A DNA stretch of 64,000 nucleotides from Micromonospora luteifusca (GCF_016907275.1 NZ_JAFBBP010000001.1:2284001-2348000); one strand, 5' to 3'. Shown: positions 1 to 9,371, numbered from the stretch's first letter. Made by a program: numbers and translations. Notes: generated from the letters alone by a model not told the origin.

Positions 1-504
1 CGCGCGGTCGTGCTGGTGACGCAGGAGAACCACCTGTTCAGTGGGACCGTCGCGGAGAACATCCGGTTCGGCCGCCCGAGCGCCGACGACGCGGCGGTCG
101 AGGCCGCCGCGCGGTCGATCGGCGCCCACGATTTCATCGCCGCCCTGCCCGAGGGGTACGCCACGCAGGTGCACCGACGCGGCGGCCGGCTCTCCGCCGG
201 GCAGCGGCAGCTGGTCGCGTTCGCCCGGGCGTTCCTGGCCGACCCGACCGTGCTGATCCTGGACGAGGCGACGTCGTCGCTGGACGTGCCGACCGAACGG
301 CTCGTGCAGCGGGCACTCGGCACCATCCTGCGCGACCGCACCGCCCTGGTGATCGCACATCGACTCTCCACCGTGGAGACAGCTGACCGGGTGCTCGTCC
401 TCGACGACGGGAAGGTCGTCGAGGACGGCCCACCCGGCGTGCTGGCCGAGGCCGACGGCCGGTACGCGGCCCTGCACCGGCAGTGGCGCGACTCGCTGAT
501 CTGA
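1..504 (+). CDS. ABC exporter ATP-binding subunit, 3' part only
   Basis: The reading frame is open from base 1, so the gene starts before the window; only the C-terminal ~167 residues are present. They hold the Q-loop region ([16 protein letters not shown]), an ABC signature in the form RLSAGQRQ (usual LSGGQ), Walker B plus catalytic Glu ([12 protein letters not shown]) and the switch His (AHRLST). The [13 protein letters not shown] wording and the D-loop are typical of ABC-B/C type exporters with fused membrane and nucleotide-binding domains, so the missing 5' part probably encodes the transmembrane domain. Substrate cannot be judged. It ends 55 bases before valS on the same strand. Confidence 0.9.
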   Translation, partial: RAVVLVTQENHLFSGTVAENIRFGRPSADDAAVEAAARSIGAHDFIAALPEGYATQVHRRGGRLSAGQRQLVAFARAFLADPTVLILDEATSSLDVPTERLVQRALGTILRDRTALVIAHRLSTVETADRVLVLDDGKVVEDGPPGVLAEADGRYAALHRQWRDSLI

Positions 505-559
505 ACCAGCGATCCGTAACTGCGTGGCCCGACCCCCTGGTGGTGCCTACGATCGCAGG

Positions 560-3124
560 ATGACCGATACGGCGAGGACGGCCCGCGCCGGCGTCCCCGA
601 GCGTCCGACCCTGGACGGGCTCGAGGAGCGCTGGGCACGCCACTGGCAGGAGGAGGGCACGTACGCGTTCGACCGCTCGAAAAAGCGAGCCGACGTGTAC
701 TCGATCGACACCCCGCCGCCGACCGTATCGGGCGAGTTGCACATGGGGCACGTGTTCTCGTACACGCACACCGACACCGTCGCGCGTTACCAGCGGATGC
801 GCGGCAAGTCCGTCTTCTACCCGATGGGCTGGGACGACAACGGCCTACCCACCGAGCGTCGCGTGCAGAACGTCTACGGGGTGCGCTGCGATCCGGCGCT
901 GGCGTACGACCCGGTGTGGCGGCCACCGGCGACTCCGGTCGACGACGCGGCCCGCCGCGACCCCACCCCGATCTCCCGGCGCAACTTCATCGAGCTCTGC
1001 GAACGGCTGACGGTCACCGACGAGCAGGCCTTCGAGGCGCTGTGGCGACGGCTCGGGCTCTCGGTGGACTGGTCGTTGACCTACACGACGATCGGCCGGA
1101 TCGCCCGGACCACCAGTCAGCGGGCGTTCGTGCGTAACCTGCTGCGCGGCGAGGCGTACCAGTCGGAGGCGCCGACGCTCTGGGACGTCGGCTTCGCCAC
1201 CGCCGTCGCCCAGGCCGAGTTGGAGGACCGGGAGCGCCCCGGTGCCTACCACCGGCTGCGGTTCGCCGGGCCGGACGGGCGCGAGGTGCAGATCGACACC
1301 ACCCGACCGGAGTTGTTGCCCGCCTGTGTGGCACTGGTCTGTCACCCCGACGACGAGCGGTACGCCGACCTGGTGGGCACGACGGTGCGCAGCCCGCTGT
1401 TCGACGTCGAGGTGCCGGTGCGGGCCCACCCGCTCGCCGAACCGGGCAAGGGCACCGGCATCGCGATGGTCTGCACGTTCGGCGACCTGAGCGACGTGAC
1501 CTGGTGGCGGGATCTCGAACTCGACACCCGGGTGATCATCGACCGCGACGGCCGGCTGCTTCCGGAGCCGCCGGCCGGGGTGCCGGCACAGCCGTACGCG
1601 GCGCTGGCCGGGCAGACCGTCAACGGCGCCCGCCGGGAGATCGTCGGGATGCTGGCCGACGCGGGTGCCCTGATCGGCGAGCCACGCCCGATCACCCATC
1701 CGGTCAAGTTCTACGAGCGCGGCGACCGCCCACTGGAGATCGTCTCGACTCGACAGTGGTATCTGCGCAATGGCGGCCGGGACGCCGACCTGCGGGCCAC
1801 GCTGCTGGCCCGGGGCGAGGAGCTGCACTGGGTGCCGGCGCACATGAAGCACCGCTACGACAACTGGGTCGGCGGCCTGACCGGGGACTGGCTGGTCAGT
1901 CGGCAGCGCTTCTTCGGGGTCCCGGTGCCGGTGTGGTACCGGCTCGACAACACTGGCGAGCCGGACTGGTCCCACCCTCTCACGCCGGACGAGTCCGCGC
2001 TGCCAGTCGACCCGTCCAGTGACCCGGCACCCGGGTACGACGAGTCGCAGCGCGGCCACCCGGGCGGTTTCATCGGCGATCCGGACGTGCTGGACACCTG
2101 GGCGACCTCGTCGCTGACCCCGCAGATCGTCGGCGGCTGGGAGACCGACCCGGAGCTGTTCGCGCAGGTCTTTCCGATGGACCTCCGCCCGCAGGGGCAG
2201 GAGATCATCCGGACCTGGCTCTTCGACAGCGTGGTCCGTTCGCACTTCGAGCACGGGGTGCTGCCCTGGCGGGACACGGTGCTCTCCGGGTGGATCCTCG
2301 ACCCGGACCGCAAGAAGATGGCCAAGTCCAAGGGGAACGTGGTCACCCCGCTGGCGCTGTTGGAGCAGCACGGCTCGGACGCGGTCCGCTACTGGGCGGC
2401 CAGTGGCAAGCCCGGCACGGACCTGGCCTTCGACCCGGCGCAAATCAAGATCGGCCGTCGGCTGGCCACCAAACTGCTCAACGCGTCCAAGTTCGCGCTC
2501 GGGCTGGGGGCGGCGGACGCGCTGCGCGCCCCCGCGACCACGCCACTGGACCGGGCCATGCTCGCCGAGCTGGCCACCGTGGTCACCGCCGCGAGCTCCG
2601 CCTTCGACGCGTACGACCACACGGCGGCGTTGCAGGCGACCGAGGCGTTCTTCTGGCGGTTCTGCGACGACTACATCGAGCTGGTCAAGGAACGCGCGTA
2701 CGGCACCGGCGCGGCCGCCGACTCGGCGCGGGCGGCGCTGGCCTCGGCTCTGTCGGTGCAGCTACGACTGTTCGCTCCGGTGTTGCCCTACGTGACCGAG
2801 GAGGTCTGGTCGTGGTGGCGGTACGGCTCGGTGCACCGCGCGCCGTGGCCCACCACCCACGAGGTGGCCCGGACGATCGAGGGGTCGGGTGACCCGGCGC
2901 TGCTGCGGCTTGCCGGCGACGCGTTGAGCCAGGTGCGGCGGGCCAAGTCGGAGCGGAAACTGTCGATGAAGGCGGAGGTGCCGCTGGCCGAGGCGCTCGG
3001 CCCGGCGGCGCTTCTGGAACAGCTCACCCTGGTCGCCGACGACCTGCGGGCGGCCGGCCGGATCGGCAAACTCGACCTGCTCCCCGACCGCACCCCGGAG
3101 CTCGTCATCGCCTGCGCCTTCTGA
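560..3124 (+). CDS. valS: valine--tRNA ligase
   Basis: Class I aminoacyl-tRNA synthetase charging tRNA-Val in the cytoplasm. The 854-residue product has the HIGH-type motif as HMGH (residues 61-64), the KMSKS-type motif as KMAKS (about 586-590), a CP1 editing domain between them and an anticodon-binding domain after the second motif. Wording around the catalytic core (GWDDNGLPTERRVQN, SVDWSLTYTTIG) resembles the archaeal-like ValS subtype found in many actinobacteria rather than the E. coli type (judged from memory). ATG 560 is chosen; an in-frame GTG at 524 would add 12 residues, and neither has a clear ribosome-binding site. A strong hairpin follows the stop. Confidence 0.95.
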   Translation: MTDTARTARAGVPERPTLDGLEERWARHWQEEGTYAFDRSKKRADVYSIDTPPPTVSGELHMGHVFSYTHTDTVARYQRMRGKSVFYPMGWDDNGLPTERRVQNVYGVRCDPALAYDPVWRPPATPVDDAARRDPTPISRRNFIELCERLTVTDEQAFEALWRRLGLSVDWSLTYTTIGRIARTTSQRAFVRNLLRGEAYQSEAPTLWDVGFATAVAQAELEDRERPGAYHRLRFAGPDGREVQIDTTRPELLPACVALVCHPDDERYADLVGTTVRSPLFDVEVPVRAHPLAEPGKGTGIAMVCTFGDLSDVTWWRDLELDTRVIIDRDGRLLPEPPAGVPAQPYAALAGQTVNGARREIVGMLADAGALIGEPRPITHPVKFYERGDRPLEIVSTRQWYLRNGGRDADLRATLLARGEELHWVPAHMKHRYDNWVGGLTGDWLVSRQRFFGVPVPVWYRLDNTGEPDWSHPLTPDESALPVDPSSDPAPGYDESQRGHPGGFIGDPDVLDTWATSSLTPQIVGGWETDPELFAQVFPMDLRPQGQEIIRTWLFDSVVRSHFEHGVLPWRDTVLSGWILDPDRKKMAKSKGNVVTPLALLEQHGSDAVRYWAASGKPGTDLAFDPAQIKIGRRLATKLLNASKFALGLGAADALRAPATTPLDRAMLAELATVVTAASSAFDAYDHTAALQATEAFFWRFCDDYIELVKERAYGTGAAADSARAALASALSVQLRLFAPVLPYVTEEVWSWWRYGSVHRAPWPTTHEVARTIEGSGDPALLRLAGDALSQVRRAKSERKLSMKAEVPLAEALGPAALLEQLTLVADDLRAAGRIGKLDLLPDRTPELVIACAF

Positions 3125-3129
3125 CCCGC

Positions 3130-3166
3130 GTCCGCCGCCGCCCACCCCGCCGGGGCGGCGGCGGAC
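3130..3166. terminator. bidirectional terminator hairpin between convergent genes
   Basis: Fourteen-base-pair perfect GC stem (3130-3143 with 3153-3166) and 9-base loop, directly after valS and before the 3' end of the convergent gene at 3173. There is no U-tract, as is common for actinobacterial hairpin terminators. Confidence 0.7.
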
Positions 3167-3172
3167 CGGTCA

Positions 3173-3817
3173 TCACCAGCCGCGCAGGAAACGCAGCCCG
3201 AGCAGGAATGCGATCACAGCGGGCCCCACCAGCAGGGTGATCGCCTGGAGGCGGTACGGCATCCGGTGCCGGGTCAGCTCGCCCGCGTTGCCGAGCACGA
3301 TGGCCCCGGCCAGCATCAGGAACGCCCCCCACCAGCCGGTTTCCAGGTCGAGCAGATCCACCCGGATCAGTTGCAGGGTCAGGCCGAGCAACGCGCCGGT
3401 CAGCGCGAGCAGGGCCACCGCCCGGTGCAGGCCCCGGGCCAGCGGGTGGGCTGCCCGCCAACCGTAGGTGCCGGCGACCGCCAGGCAGGGCAGCACCACC
3501 ATCAGCGGCCAACCCCGCCCCATCACGCCGAACATCAGCAGCGCGCCCACCGCGAACACCAGGGTGCCGACGCAGGCGAGCATGTAACCGGCGAAGGCCC
3601 GGCCACCACCCCGGGCCAGCAACGGCCCGCCGCTGGCCGCGATCAACGCGGCCGGGATCAGGATGAACACGGCCCACCAGTGGAACTGGCCGCTGCCCTG
3701 GGCAGCCGTGGCGACCGTGGCGCAGGCCAGCCCGGCGACCGCCAGGCTGGTCAGCCACGGCCGGCTGCTCCGGGAGTACGGCTCAGCCAACGACGTCCGC
3801 TCCGCTTCGACGCTCAC
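3173..3817 (-). CDS. multi-pass membrane protein, function unknown
   Basis: About 214 residues with roughly six hydrophobic segments (e.g. LTSLAVAGLACATVATAA, WAVFILIPAALIAASGG, FLMLAGAIVLGNAG, ITLLVGPAVIAFLLGL) and a basic C-terminus. No family recognised. GTG 3817 is chosen (protein VSVEAERTSL...); an upstream start at 3847 is possible. It lies about 90 bases downstream of the ABC operon at 3911-7412 on the same strand, so it may be read through from it, but nothing in the sequence proves a shared role. Confidence 0.7.
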   Translation of the reverse strand: MSVEAERTSLAEPYSRSSRPWLTSLAVAGLACATVATAAQGSGQFHWWAVFILIPAALIAASGGPLLARGGGRAFAGYMLACVGTLVFAVGALLMFGVMGRGWPLMVVLPCLAVAGTYGWRAAHPLARGLHRAVALLALTGALLGLTLQLIRVDLLDLETGWWGAFLMLAGAIVLGNAGELTRHRMPYRLQAITLLVGPAVIAFLLGLRFLRGW

Positions 3818-3910
3818 ACCCGACAGCCTGGCCCGACGGGGCCCCACCGGTCCATCCGGCCAGCCCTACCGCCGGACGGTGGCTGGCCGGAACACCGCTG
3901 CGCACCGGTC

Positions 3911-4621
3911 TCAGCTCGTTTCGCCGGCCACGCTGAACGAGCGCAGACGGTCGATGGCCAGCACGGTGAAGCCGACACTCACCAGCGCGGTCATCACCGA
4001 CGCCACCGGCACCGACACGGTGGTCTCCAGCAGCCCGGTAGGGGCGATCCGATCGGCGAGGGCGATCACGTACTGCTGGATGGAGAGCACCTTGGTGCCG
4101 CTGACGAAGTTGCCCAGCAGCCCCTCCCAGATCAGCACGTACACCAGGCCGAGCAGCACCGGCCGCCTGGTGACCAGGCTGAGCGCGAGGAACAACGCCG
4201 AGTACGCCAGCGCGCCGAGCGCCGCCGAGACCGCCAGCGCCAGACCGAGGCGTACCGAATCGGCCAGCACGCCTGCGACGTAGAGCGGCACCGCGACGGT
4301 GACCGCGGTGACCCCGGCGGCCACCGCGAGCTTCGGCAGCACGATCTGCCAGCGCGGCAGCGGCTTGGTCAGGATGTGCACGACCGTGCCGTCGTCGATC
4401 TCCGCGCCCAGCACGCCCGTGCCGATGATCAGCGCAACCACCGGCAGCACCACGGCCAGCCCGAGGCCGACCAGCACCGGCGGCCCCCACTCGCCCGGGT
4501 CCACCCCCAGCGACCGGCAGAGCACGGCCAGCCCGAGCAGCACCACCGGCAGCGGGAGCAGCAGCAGGAACCGCCGCCGGCCGAACAGCCCGCGCGCGGT
4601 GATCCAGGTAATGGTCGACAT
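3911..4621 (-). CDS. ABC transporter permease (ABC-2 type)
   Basis: Product of 236 residues with about six transmembrane helices and the cytoplasmic segment GAEIDDGTVVHILTKPLPRW typical of ABC-2 membrane subunits (the sequence between helices that introduces the coupling helix). It is the last gene of a minus-strand operon of two ATPase/permease pairs (6498-7412, 5600-6505, 4689-5600, 3911-4621). The 67-base gap to the upstream ATPase is occupied by a linker repeat that recurs in the peptide ABC operon. Substrate unknown; the pair structure suits an exporter of a lipid, peptide or antibiotic. Confidence 0.85.
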   Translation of the reverse strand: MSTITWITARGLFGRRRFLLLLPLPVVLLGLAVLCRSLGVDPGEWGPPVLVGLGLAVVLPVVALIIGTGVLGAEIDDGTVVHILTKPLPRWQIVLPKLAVAAGVTAVTVAVPLYVAGVLADSVRLGLALAVSAALGALAYSALFLALSLVTRRPVLLGLVYVLIWEGLLGNFVSGTKVLSIQQYVIALADRIAPTGLLETTVSVPVASVMTALVSVGFTVLAIDRLRSFSVAGETS

Positions 4622-4629
4622 GTCAGCTT

Positions 4630-4685
4630 CTTTCGTTCGTGACTGCGGGGCTCACTCGCTGCGCTCGTTCACTCCTCGCACTCAC
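4630..4685 (-). repeat. intra-operon linker repeat, copy A
   Basis: On the minus strand this reads GCGAGGAGTGAACG, AGCGCAGCGAGTGAG, then CCCCGCAGTC ACGAACGAAAG, ending just before the permease start. Blocks of the same sequence in the same order occur at 19329-19376 between oppC and oppD of an unrelated operon. Confidence 0.75.
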
Positions 4686-4688
4686 TGG

Positions 4689-5600
4689 TCAGGCCTCCAC
4701 GAGATAGGAGAAGACGCTCTCCAGAGACTCGTCGGACGGCACCAGTTGGCGCACCCGGATGCCTTGCTTGAGCGCGATCCGGGGCAACGCGCGGGTGAAG
4801 GCGCCATAGTCGCCGGCCCGCACGGTCAGGCCCGTCGGGTCCAACTCGACCCCACTCACCGACGGCTCGGCGATCAGCGCGACAGCCAGCGCCCGGTCGT
4901 CGGTGGAGCGCACCGCGAAGACGTGCGGGCGATTGGTCATCAACCGGCGGATGGTCCGGAAGTCGCCGGAGGCCGCCAGCCGGCCGGCCACCATCACCTG
5001 CACCGTCCCGGAGACCTGCTCGACCTCCTCCAGGATGTGCGAGCTGAACAGGATCGTCCGGCCGGCGTCGCCCAACGTGTGCAGCAACTGCATCATGTGC
5101 AGCCGCTGGCGCGGGTCCATCCCGTTGAACGGTTCGTCGAGCAGCAGCACCTGCGGGTCGTGCACCAACGCGGCGGCCACCCGGGCCCGCTGCCGCATGC
5201 CCTTGGAGTACGTGCCGATCCGGCGGTCCTGCGCCGCCTCCAGCTCCACCAGGTCGATCGCCCGTCGGGCGGCCGCCGCCGGGTCGGCCAGCCGGTGCAG
5301 CTTCGCGCTGGCCAGCACGAACTCGTACGCGGTGAGGAAACCCTGCACCGCTTCCCGTTCGCTGACCAGCCCCAACCGGCGATAGACGTCCGGGTTACGC
5401 CAGGTCGGCTCGTCGTCGAGGGTGACCGTGCCACGTGACGGCGCGAGGAACCCGGCCATCATGTGCAGCAGCGTGGTCTTGCCGGCGCCGTTCGGGCCGA
5501 GCAGGCCGGTCACGCCCGGCCCGAGGGCCATGCTGATGTCGTTCACCGCGACCACGTTGCCGTACCACCGGGACACCCCGGTCAGACTCAGCGTGCTCAT
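4689..5600 (-). CDS. ABC transporter ATP-binding protein
   Basis: A 303-residue nucleotide-binding subunit. Walker A is GPNGAGKTT, the signature is YSKGMRQR (a variant of LSGGQ common in ABC-2 exporter ATPases), Walker B is VLLLDEPFNGMDP and the switch His is in SSHILEE. A ~90-residue C-terminal extension follows the ATPase core, as in many drug/lantibiotic-type ATPases. ATG 5600 is chosen: it overlaps the upstream permease stop by one base (TGATG), implying translational coupling. Its partner is probably one or both permeases in the operon. Confidence 0.9.
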   Translation of the reverse strand: MSTLSLTGVSRWYGNVVAVNDISMALGPGVTGLLGPNGAGKTTLLHMMAGFLAPSRGTVTLDDEPTWRNPDVYRRLGLVSEREAVQGFLTAYEFVLASAKLHRLADPAAAARRAIDLVELEAAQDRRIGTYSKGMRQRARVAAALVHDPQVLLLDEPFNGMDPRQRLHMMQLLHTLGDAGRTILFSSHILEEVEQVSGTVQVMVAGRLAASGDFRTIRRLMTNRPHVFAVRSTDDRALAVALIAEPSVSGVELDPTGLTVRAGDYGAFTRALPRIALKQGIRVRQLVPSDESLESVFSYLVEA

Positions 5601-6505
5601 CAGGAGGCGACCTTCCGGTAGCGGGCCAGCAGGAGGGCGGTCGCGCCGGCGACCAGCAGCACCGCGGCCAGGGCGTAGACCGGACCGAAACCGCCGATCA
5701 TCATCTCGCCCGGATCGCCCTCGACCAGGAGGTCGCCCAGCGACCAGATGCCGACCCCCTGCACCAGGGTGGAGGGGGAGGCGAGCCCGGCCAGCTCGTT
5801 GGCCGCCCGCGACGGCAGGATGCTCAGCACGCCCACGATCGGGGTGGTCATGAGGAAGACCGCGACCACGCCGCCTGCGGCGAAGGCCCGCTTGCCGGTC
5901 AGCGACGCGACCAGCAGCCCGATCGAGGCGAAGACCACCGCCCAGAGGCCGGCGTAGAGCAGCCCGGGCAGCAGGTCGAGCAGCTCGTTCCAGACCCCGC
6001 GCATGCCGTCCTTGGTGGTGAAAGCGGCACCCAGGAACATCACCAGCTGCGGACCACCGAGCAGCAGCCAGAGCGCGGTGACGAGCGCCAGCAGCTTGGC
6101 CAGCGCGTAGTCGGTGCGCGGCAGCGGTCGGGAGAAATACAGTGGCAGCACCCCGCTGCGCAGGTCGCGGGAGACCAGCTCGGGCGCGGCCACCGCGACG
6201 AAGAAGATGACCAGCCAGCTCATCGCATCGGCGAACTGGGCGTACGTGGCGACCACCTCGCCGATCTGGCTGCGGACGGCCGCGAGGGCCACCGCGACCA
6301 GGGTGACGATGCCGACCACCAGCCACGGGAAGATCTTGGCCTTGGCGCTGCGGCCGAACCCGAACGTGGTGCGCAGCCCGTGCAGGTAGAGCGCGCCGAA
6401 GACGTGCCGGCGGCCCAGCCTCGGCCCCTCGTAGCGCTGGTAGCCGATGTCATGGATGACGCCGGTCGGCGCGGGGCGCACGGCGGCGGAAGACGGCTCA
6501 GGCAT
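5600..6505 (-). CDS. ABC transporter permease (ABC-2 type)
   Basis: A 301-residue integral membrane protein with a ~50-residue cytoplasmic N-terminus (containing GYQRYEGPRLG, a wording often seen in actinobacterial ABC-2 permeases) and about six helices. The segment APELVSRDLRSGVLPLYFSR corresponds to the cytoplasmic coupling region. It overlaps the upstream ATPase gene by 8 bases and the downstream ATPase by one, so it sits in the middle of a tightly coupled operon. Substrate unknown. Confidence 0.87.
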   Translation of the reverse strand: MPEPSSAAVRPAPTGVIHDIGYQRYEGPRLGRRHVFGALYLHGLRTTFGFGRSAKAKIFPWLVVGIVTLVAVALAAVRSQIGEVVATYAQFADAMSWLVIFFVAVAAPELVSRDLRSGVLPLYFSRPLPRTDYALAKLLALVTALWLLLGGPQLVMFLGAAFTTKDGMRGVWNELLDLLPGLLYAGLWAVVFASIGLLVASLTGKRAFAAGGVVAVFLMTTPIVGVLSILPSRAANELAGLASPSTLVQGVGIWSLGDLLVEGDPGEMMIGGFGPVYALAAVLLVAGATALLLARYRKVAS

Positions 6506-7412
6506 TGGTGAGCTCCCTCGTGGCGAAGAGTTCGGCCACCCGGTGCCGGCGCTGGTCCAGTCGGTGCAGTGGCAGGTCCAGTTCGGCGACCGCGCCCAGG
6601 ATCAGGTCGTAGGTGCGGTCATCGGCGAGCGGTACGAGTAGCAGACGCCCGTCCCGCGCCACCGGCAGCTTGAGCGCCGTGAGCCGGGCGGCGAGCTCCT
6701 CGGTGCCCTCACTGACCTCCACGGCGAGCACGTCGGTGGCCGTGGTCATCGCCGAGATGTGGTCGGCGCGCAGCAGCTTGCCGCCGTCGATGGCGATCAG
6801 CGTGTCGCAGATCCGCTCCACCTCGCCGAGCAGGTGTGAGCAGACCAGCACGGAGATGCCGAACTCGGTGCCGATCCGGTGCACCAGGGCCAGCATGGCG
6901 TCGCGGCCGGCCGGGTCCAGACCGTTGGTCGGCTCGTCGAGCAACAGCAGGTCGGGGTCGTGCACCAACGCCTGGGCCAGCTTGACCCGTTGCTTCATGC
7001 CGGTCGAGTAGCCACCGACCGGGCGGTAACGCTCCTCGTAGAGGCCGACGTGCCGCAGCGCCTCCGACGCCCGCTCGCGGGCGGCGGTGCGGGGCAGGCC
7101 ACTCATCCGGCCGAGGTGGGTGACCAGCTCGGCGGCGGACAGGTCCGGCGGAAGACAGTCGTGCTCGGGCATGTAACCGACGCGGGCACGTACCGCCGCC
7201 GGGTCGGCGGTCGGGTCGATGCCGAGCACCGAGACCTGACCGCTGGTCGGGGCGATCAGGCCGAGCAGGATCTTGATCAACGTGGATTTTCCGGCGCCGT
7301 TCGCGCCCACCAGGCCGATGATCCCGGGCTCGACGGCGACGGTGAGGTCGGCCAACGCGGTGACCCGACCTCCGTACGTCTTGGTGAGCGACTGGGTCGC
7401 GATCAGTGTCAC
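6498..7412 (-). CDS. ABC transporter ATP-binding protein, first gene of operon
   Basis: A 304-residue nucleotide-binding subunit: Walker A GANGAGKST, signature YSTGMKQR, Walker B LLLLDEPTNGLDP, switch His in CSHLLGE, and a C-terminal extension (~210-304) beyond the core. First gene of the minus-strand transporter operon. Start ATG 7412 gives the expected N-terminus (ATQSLTKTYGGRVTAL). The second ATPase of the operon (4689-5600) is only distantly similar, so this looks like two distinct transporters or a heteromeric one rather than a recent duplication. Confidence 0.9.
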   Translation of the reverse strand: MTLIATQSLTKTYGGRVTALADLTVAVEPGIIGLVGANGAGKSTLIKILLGLIAPTSGQVSVLGIDPTADPAAVRARVGYMPEHDCLPPDLSAAELVTHLGRMSGLPRTAARERASEALRHVGLYEERYRPVGGYSTGMKQRVKLAQALVHDPDLLLLDEPTNGLDPAGRDAMLALVHRIGTEFGISVLVCSHLLGEVERICDTLIAIDGGKLLRADHISAMTTATDVLAVEVSEGTEELAARLTALKLPVARDGRLLLVPLADDRTYDLILGAVAELDLPLHRLDQRRHRVAELFATRELTNA

Positions 7413-7795
7413 GCTGCCCAGCGTAGGGAGTCGATGCCCACCACGGACACCGGCACGCCCCCGGCGCTCCCCTGATCATTGCCGGTGCGGACCCCTAAGG
7501 TCCCTCGCCGGGGCGGCGGTTGGATCATCGTCGCCGTACGCGGCCGGCACGACCCCGCCTCGGGAAAGGCCCATCCGGGGTGACACCATTCACCTCCCGG
7601 CCGGCTGGCCGTCGCGCCCGCGTCACGGACGTGTCGAGCGAGTTCCTCTTCGCCGCCGGGGACCGGTTCGATGTGGAGCCGGGTGCGATCGGCGGCGCCG
7701 GCGTTGATCCGCCCGTAGGGGTCGTGGAGTGGCGCCCTCGACCGATCGGCGGTCGGCTGCGAAACTGTGTGCCGGTCAGCGAGTGGGGGGTGTGG
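7413..7795. other. divergent intergenic region
   Basis: 383 bases between the divergent ABC ATPase and the APS-kinase gene. The plus-strand frame stays open from 7520, but its translation is Arg/Pro-rich and unlike a protein. No riboswitch or convincing promoter pair was recognised. Confidence 0.4.
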
Positions 7796-9325
7796 ATGAG
7801 CAACGGCTGGGTGCTGCCCGACGAGGTGCTACGGGACGCACCGGCGTACACGCCGCGTCCCGGTGAGCTCGCGGATCTGGAGCTGCTGCTGACCGGTGCG
7901 TACGCCCCTCTGACTGGCTTCATGACCCGCGCCGACCTGGTATCGGTCAGCCGGCGCGGCCGACTGGCCGACGGCACTCCGTGGCAGGTCGCTGTGACGC
8001 TGCAGGTGCCGACCGCGCTGGCTCAGGGTTTCGATCCGCGCGACCCGGCCCGCCGGGCGCTGGTGCTGACCGACGGCGAGGGCGCACCGGCGGCCGCCCT
8101 CGACGTGGCGGACGTCTGGCAGGTGCGCGAGGGCGTGGCAGGAGTGGGCGGCCAGATCCGACGGCTGGGCGACGGTGGGCACGGCCCGTTCCAGCGACTG
8201 CGCCGCAGCCCCGAGGAGGTCCGCGCGTTGCTGCCCCCGGGCCGGGTGCTCGGGGTGATCGCCGACCGGCCGCTGCATCGTCCGCAGCTCGCCCAGATCG
8301 CCCACGCCGCCCGTACCCTGGCCGCGCACCTGCTCGTGATGATCCCGGTCGGTGAGGGTGGCGCGGGTGGGCTCCCGCCGGAGGCGCTGGTACGCACCGT
8401 CTTCGCCGCCCGGGACCGGATGCCACCCGCCACCGTGGTCGCGGTGCCGCTGTCGCACCGACGGGAAGAGATCAGCGACGCGCTGCTGCGCGCCCGGGTC
8501 TCCGCCGCGTACGGAGTCACCCACCTGCTCTCCACCGGCGAGATGCTCTCCGGCGCCGGGCTACGGGTGCTGGTGCCACGCGAACTCGCGTACGACAACC
8601 GGGACGGGCAGTGGCGCTGGCGGGAGGACATCCCACCGCGCAACCGGCGGCTCGCGCTGACCCAGCAGGAGATCGACGACCTGCTCGACCGGGGCTTCCC
8701 GTTGCCGGAGTGGCACACCCCGCCGGCCGTGGCGAGGGAGCTGGCCCGGGCCCGGCCACCGCGCCGGCACCGCGGGTTGGTGGTCTTCCTGACCGGCCTC
8801 TCCGGCTCCGGCAAGTCGACAATCGCCCGAGGCCTGGCGGACGCGTTGCGGGAGAGCGGTGATCGCACGGTGACCCTGCTCGACGGGGACGTGGTGCGCC
8901 GGGAACTCTCCGCCGGGCTGGGCTTCACCAAGGCCGACCGGGATCTCAACGTCCGGCGGATCGGGTGGGTGGCTGCCGAGATCGCGCGGCACCGGGGGGT
9001 GGGCATCTGCTGCCCGATCGCCCCGTACGCGGCGGCCCGCACAACCGCCCGTGAGATGGCCCTGGCCGCCGGGGCGGGTTTCGTGCTGGTGCACGTCGCC
9101 ACTCCGCTGGAGGTGTGTGAACGTCGGGACCGGAAGGGTCTGTACGCGCGAGCACGAGCCGGCCTGCTGACCGGGATGACCGGCATCGACGACCCGTACG
9201 AGGAGCCGGCCGACGCCGATCTGGTGCTCGACACCACCGACCTGAGCGTCGCGGACGCGGTGCAGGCAGTGCTGCACCATCTGACCGAGACCGGTTGGGT
9301 GGAGCTGAAGGTCGCGTCCGCCTGA
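7796..9325 (+). CDS. adenylylsulfate kinase with N-terminal ATP-sulfurylase-like domain
   Basis: A 509-residue fusion. Residues ~1-310 resemble ATP sulfurylase (LTGAYAPLTGFM near residue 40), but the usual QxRNPxH nucleotide-binding motif is IADRPLHRPQ and the second GRD-containing motif is absent (THLLSTGEMLSGAG). Residues ~325-509 are APS kinase: P-loop GLSGSGKST (334-342), LLDGDVVRRELS, the lid region RKGLYARARAG and TGIDDPYEEP. The kinase makes PAPS from APS in sulfate activation and is predicted active; the sulfurylase half is predicted inactive or changed. ATG 7796 lies 3-4 bases after a GTGGGGGGTG stretch. No other sulfur gene is adjacent. Confidence 0.88.
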   Translation: MSNGWVLPDEVLRDAPAYTPRPGELADLELLLTGAYAPLTGFMTRADLVSVSRRGRLADGTPWQVAVTLQVPTALAQGFDPRDPARRALVLTDGEGAPAAALDVADVWQVREGVAGVGGQIRRLGDGGHGPFQRLRRSPEEVRALLPPGRVLGVIADRPLHRPQLAQIAHAARTLAAHLLVMIPVGEGGAGGLPPEALVRTVFAARDRMPPATVVAVPLSHRREEISDALLRARVSAAYGVTHLLSTGEMLSGAGLRVLVPRELAYDNRDGQWRWREDIPPRNRRLALTQQEIDDLLDRGFPLPEWHTPPAVARELARARPPRRHRGLVVFLTGLSGSGKSTIARGLADALRESGDRTVTLLDGDVVRRELSAGLGFTKADRDLNVRRIGWVAAEIARHRGVGICCPIAPYAAARTTAREMALAAGAGFVLVHVATPLEVCERRDRKGLYARARAGLLTGMTGIDDPYEEPADADLVLDTTDLSVADAVQAVLHHLTETGWVELKVASA

Positions 9326-9371
9326 GGCGTCGCCGTACCCCGTTTCTTCCGGCGCTGCCCGCTACGCGCTA

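Noticed and set aside
845..2620. 591-codon open frame antisense to valS, and similar long antisense frames over opp, sucCD and uvrD1
   Set aside because: High GC makes stop codons rare in the mirror frames; the translations are rich in Arg, Gly, Val and Pro, show no domain and lie fully over well-supported genes.
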